Below, piece by piece: positions 60,402 to 64,000 of a stretch of 64,000 nt of DNA. The position numbers and the translations under genes are program-made. The notes beneath the pieces are model-generated. The model did not search any database, was not told the DNA's origin, and saw nothing but the letters and a program-made list of their open reading frames with translations. The DNA is from Amphirosellinia nigrospora (taxonomy: Eukaryota > Ascomycota > Sordariomycetes > Xylariales > Xylariaceae), in the NCBI GenBank assembly GCA_004123355.1, contig SCHM01000002.1, forward strand, positions 9,459,569-9,523,568. Reading direction: 5' to 3'. Position 1 is the stretch's first letter; each line of letters opens with the position of its first letter.

Positions 60402-61631
60402 GGACAAGGATGATGATTAGTACCCTGTTATACTGAAAGTTTAGTAACCAACCATTGCTACGACTGTACACTATTCATAAGATGTTAAATGAGCATCGAT
60501 GCACAATTGGAACATACTTCGTTACTGTTTACCCGGGGTAGTCAAAACCTTAGGGCAATGAACATGATAATACTTATATCCTTTCGCTCAACAACATTCC
60601 AGCTGTCCCAAGTCTCCAAAGTTCCCTTCTCGGTGGCCATTGCTACCGTCAGCATGAATGCCACTCGAGCTAGAATTTTCTAGCAAACAGGGTACCCCCT
60701 CTGGTTCATTCAATATACATTAGAGGCTAGTTCTCTGCGCACATTTTCTGATCAGTTGTAGTCACCGACGCTCTCGCACCTGGCCAAATACCGAATTACC
60801 TTAATAAGCGCCATAGTTGAACCACAAAGCCGGCTGGGTACAAATCGAAGTGTACTATATTGCCGGTAATTCCGGAAAGTCCTTTATCACGAGGACGGAA
60901 TTCCCGGCTACCTTGAGCACACCATCCACTTGTTGCCACTTTCAAAGTTCGATGGCGCCCAAAAACGTCTTATAATTCTGGCTTATGCACGGACTAACAT
61001 TGTGCAAGGAGAAAGTGTCCAATGTGATCAGGAATCTATGTCAGGTAAGGCTGGGCCCAGATGAGACATTTGCATGAAGGGTCATATGGACCTTTCGAAT
61101 TGTCGTCTACACCCGAAATATCATACCCCACATTCCGATGCTTCCGAAAACACCAAAGACATATTTGCTTCTTACATTACAGTTCACCTACAGCACTGGC
61201 GCTACTACCATGTCTAAGTAGGTACACTGCACTGGGTATTTCGATCCCACCGCCATTAATCAGATGTTTATTCGAGTGGGCCCTATTGGGCGTCTTTGAA
61301 ACCGACGTTCCCGTCGTTATTGGCCGAAATCTAAACAACGATGGCCGTGGAGTTCATAATAAAAGCTAAAGGTATGCCTCCGTGGGATGTAGGTTAACCT
61401 TTCCCGGAATTCCTATACATTGATTATGCGTATTTCTTAGTAGTGTCTGCCTCCAGTAAGCTTTGACATTCCAACGTCTTGTGCTTTCAATCTCTTCCCC
61501 ATCATAGCCTTATTTCTCAATCACCAGAACTCTGGCCACACGCCACCCTACTCAAATTTTGGGTCGAGATTGCTATCTTGAGTTTTGGTCTGTGGAATCA
61601 AAATAGGCATCGAGGGCCTACAACACATATT
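60402..61631. other. 1.2 kb spacer, nothing recognised
   Basis: This lies between two plus-strand genes. Short frames near 60.49 and 61.06 kb have no recognisable motif. The CT-rich stretch at 61.47-61.52 kb may be part of the leader of the next gene. Confidence 0.5.
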
Positions 61632-61994
61632 ATGTCTTCAACTACCAACCAATCTCCTTACAAGTCGACGCCAACGTCAACACAATTCGATACGTTTATT
61701 CGTTGGGCACGTTTAAGGAAGTATCGCATAGAGGTTACGTATGGCGTCTACGTTTTCACACCAATGGAGAAGTTGGTGTTCTGGACTCTATTCTGTTTCT
61801 TCTCCGTCGTCATCTCCACGGCCATGATACTCTACACGCATCGCAGCCTGGTGTTCCTCCTGCGCACCGCCACATCCTACGTCGACGGCCGTCAGTTCAG
61901 CGGGAGCCTGGCATCACACCTGCTAACTGCCAAGCGTGCAGCTACCGGGTTAGAACTGATGAACGGCACAGCAAAGAACTCGCAGGTCGCGTGA
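61632..61994 (+). CDS. Small subunit of serine palmitoyltransferase (ssSPT-like)
   Basis: Small SPT subunits bind the two catalytic subunits in the ER membrane and raise the rate of the first step of sphingolipid synthesis. From the ATG at 61632 the protein has a polar, Thr/Ser-rich N-terminus of about 20 residues and then FIRWARLRKYRIEVTYGVYV followed by FTPMEKLVFWTLF. This is the family pattern of an aromatic, basic W-x-R-x-K/R-Y-x-x-E-V-T stretch, then (L/T)-P-x-E-K-x-x-F. One membrane segment covers about residues 47-67. The last 35 residues are not conserved and may include an intron (GTCAGT near 61891, branch CTAAC, AAG near 61934). The frame as read ends at 61994 after 120 codons. A frame extending upstream to 61479 is rejected as start because the family begins near the aromatic motif. 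Confidence 0.72.
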   Translation: MSSTTNQSPYKSTPTSTQFDTFIRWARLRKYRIEVTYGVYVFTPMEKLVFWTLFCFFSVVISTAMILYTHRSLVFLLRTATSYVDGRQFSGSLASHLLTAKRAATGLELMNGTAKNSQVA

Positions 61995-63121
61995 GATACT
62001 ACAGAGTTTGTTCTGTGTTCTCCTCTCCTTTACAAATATGTATGCAAGGCAACAGCACATGAAGTTTGGTACCAAGTTTTCTATTAGCCGGGGACCGTGG
62101 TTGGATCGAAATGCACCATACCCACCGTCTAAGTACTTATCCACCAGAAGAGGGATTCCCGGGACCCTGGGTTACGAACAATGCGCAAGCTGATCGCGTG
62201 CTATTCCCTTGAAATATTTATCAGTGGGTCAATATTGAAAAATGACGACCACCGACTTGATGAATGGACGGTCAAGTAAAAAAACGAAATCGAAAAAAAA
62301 GGAAGCAAAAAGTGAGAGACGAGATGTTCCGTCAAGCCAAGCTTTTGGCCCCAAGAGCTGTCAACCCAATCCATGCATGACGGGAAAGGCTAAGCATTTG
62401 GCGTCGCGGGAATGGGGGGAACCCGCTGACCCTATTCTCGGTACCCCCTGCTATTTATGAGACCCACCTAACAACACCTGATTCTTATTATTGTATAAGT
62501 CGGCTGCGTTCCAATTTGGAGCCCTCTTATAGACCGATGAACCGGACTCGCGAGGGGGTTGGAAGTGGGTGAGGATGAAGTGTAAATGATAACCAAATCC
62601 TCGAGTGCGACGCTGCCATATCTAGAAAGACTCCGGGTTGACATATGTCAATGGACTGTGCCGTGGTCGATTCCCAAGATAACTCACCGGGCATCGGATG
62701 GTCGGACGGTCGCAATATGAGACAAATCTTCGGTACTAGGTGTGACTACGTTTGGTCGCTACATTTTCGAATTGCCGTGAGTACAAGGCAGTCAGTTAGT
62801 CCATTGCGATGAGTATCAGAGTTTGTTTTTAGTATTAGTTGATACCCTAAATAGGGAGTTATTCGATTTAGCCTCGACATTTTCAAATCCTTATCTCAAC
62901 ATTTAGATATTGAATTCAGACTGGATAGCACACAGTCACGTTGTCAAGTCATCTAACTATTGTGTTCGATATGTGATATAGTTCAAAATTGCCTTAGGCT
63001 GCTAAACTTGCTATTCAATCGCCTTGCCATTGAATACCTAGGTAACCAAACAATCAATATCAGATCGCCCTTATCATATAGGGCGTATTTGATGACCACA
63101 GAGCCAACTCGCTTATGTAAA
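61995..63121. other. 1.1 kb spacer, nothing recognised
   Basis: The ssSPT gene (plus) and the acyl-CoA synthetase gene (minus) converge here, so both 3' UTRs lie in it. A 72-codon Lys-rich frame at 62242 begins MTTTDLMNGRSSKKTKSKKK. It looks low-complexity and I do not call it. Confidence 0.5.
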
Positions 63122-64000
63122 TCATTTAGATGGCAATGAAATCAGCTCCTTGGCAAGTGACCTCAGCTTATACTTCTGGACCTTCCCGCTCGCGGTCTTG
63201 GGGTATTCGTCGATCCAAAAGACGTATTTGGGCGCGAGGTGGCCGGAGAGGTTCGTCTTCACCCAGTCCTGGACGTCCTGCTTCCCCAGCGTTTCTTCTC
63301 CTCCTCCCCCCTCCTTTGCCGCCCCTTCGTCGGAACGATGGCGGCGGCGGCGGCGGCGGCGGCGGCCTTGCCATCTTCCACAACCCCGTCCCCGCCCGTC
63401 GTCCGCACGCTCTTGTGCGGCACGACGAAAGCCGCGACGGCCTCGCCGTAGCGCTCGTCTGGCACGCCGACCACGCTGACGTCCTGCACGCCACTGAGCT
63501 GGAATAGACAGTTCTCGACCTCGAGGGGGTGATGTTCTCGCCGCCGCGGATGACTGCGAGATGAGTCAGTGATTTCGCCTTGGCGGATATTTCTCATAAG
63601 TTCTTCGGAGGTGTGGGAGAGAGGAGCGCTGAAGAAATGGCTCAGGCGAAAGCTCACGCAAGAGCCCGGGATTCATGAAATAGGATAGAAGAAGAAGAAG
63701 AAGAAGAAGGTGATGACGAGGGCTACTACTCACTGAGGTCCTTGATGCGGCCCGTGATCTCCACGTATCCGTCTTCGTCCATACGTGCCTCGTCACCGCT
63801 ATACATCCAGACCTTCCCGCCGTCACCCGGGTCCGCGATGCGGTCCTCGGCCGTGCGCGCCGGGTCTCCGTAATACCCCTGCATGACGAGGTATCCGCTC
63901 GCGGCGAGCTCGCCTCTCTCGCCGCGCGCAGGACCTCGTTGCGATCCGTCGGCGACACGATCTTGACGGCCGTGTGCGGCATGACGCGGCCGACGGAGCG
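63122..64000 (-). CDS. AMP-forming acyl-CoA synthetase, C-terminal part (partial, frameshifts)
   Basis: This enzyme activates a carboxylic acid through an acyl-AMP to a CoA thioester. Only the 3' part is inside the window; the N-terminal half is beyond 64000. Visible blocks are PHTAVKIVSPTDRN, ASGYLVMQGYYGDPARTAED, WMYSGDEARMDEDGYVEITG followed by RIKDL (motif A7/A8 region), and IRGGEN-HPLEVENCLFQLSG followed by VPDERYGEAVAAFVVP. The C-terminus has YVFWIDEYPKTASGKVQKYK, with the catalytic Lys of the PKTASGK motif, and ends SLPSK at 63122. An intron of about 180 nt (63554-63733) contains a GAA microsatellite. A poly-Ala and Glu/Gly-rich stretch of about 40-60 residues (63290-63400) interrupts the C-terminal domain. 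Frames shift near 63290-63320, 63531 and about 63905. Substrate cannot be told; the best likeness is to ACSF2-type medium-chain enzymes. Confidence 0.88.
63339..63366. repeat. (GGC)9 repeat encoding a poly-Ala tract
   Basis: Nine GGC units on the plus strand read as GCC, alanine, on the coding minus strand of the acyl-CoA synthetase gene. Confidence 0.9.
63687..63710. repeat. (GAA)8 microsatellite in an intron
   Basis: Eight GAA units (TTC on the coding strand) lie within the inferred intron of the acyl-CoA synthetase gene; the pyrimidine-rich form is on the transcribed strand's RNA. Confidence 0.85.

Noticed and set aside
62242-62460. 72-codon Lys-rich frame
   Set aside because: Low-complexity start, no motif, and it lies in the convergent 3' spacer.
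1-64000. CRISPR arrays, bacterial operons, prophage, integrases
   Set aside because: No regularly spaced repeats or prokaryotic gene layout; introns and gene families are fungal.

Overview
The window looks like nuclear DNA of a filamentous ascomycete (Pezizomycotina). The evidence is short spliceosomal introns (46-180 nt, GTAAGT/GTATGT-type donors, CTAAC/CTGAC branch sites), proteins of recognisably fungal type, CT-rich leaders, and many AGGTAGGT/ACCTACCT stretches of the kind seen between genes in Sordariomycete-like genomes. The class-level guess is inference only.

Layout. (1) 1.8-5.4 kb: a divergent pair for leucine catabolism, isovaleryl-CoA dehydrogenase (minus) and the beta subunit of 3-methylcrotonyl-CoA carboxylase (plus), sharing a promoter of about 0.3 kb. 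(2) 5.4-10 kb: gene-free and rich in homopolymers. (3) 10.0-11.65 kb: a conserved fungal protein of unknown function with a long trinucleotide repeat. (4) 11.65-19.5 kb: no confident gene. (5) 19.5-20.96 kb: an RNA 3'-terminal phosphate cyclase (minus). (6) 20.96-30.37 kb: no confident gene. (7) 30.37-32.70 kb: an intact three-exon gene with an N-terminal zinc finger and an EST1/SMG7-type domain, ending in a 60-bp inverted repeat. (8) 32.8-48.2 kb: a 15-kb gene-poor tract with simple repeats and a few coding-like patches. (9) 48.25-61.99 kb: a gene block mostly of housekeeping type: an unknown low-complexity protein, Gemin2/SIP1, a Spd1/Dif1-like ribonucleotide reductase inhibitor, ribosomal protein eS27, phosducin-like Plp2, a leucine-rich-repeat protein and a small serine-palmitoyltransferase subunit. 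(10) 63.12 kb to the right edge: the 3' part of an AMP-forming acyl-CoA synthetase (minus).

The most important reading advice concerns frameshifts. Nearly every conserved gene is broken by one-base shifts, about 30 in total. Most sites where the family pins the expected codons are a homopolymer one base too short. Even eS27, an essential ribosomal protein, carries one. I read these as uncorrected long-read sequencing errors, not pseudogenes, and annotate each gene as one unit with the shifts listed. The same error class probably hides other genes in the apparently empty tracts, so 'nothing seen' means nothing recognised by eye.

I did not find a convincing new multi-gene system. The best candidates for a second look are the hairpin at the 3' end of the EST1-like gene, the zinc finger plus EST1-domain combination, the low-complexity insertion in the acyl-CoA synthetase, and several short unrecognised ORFs.
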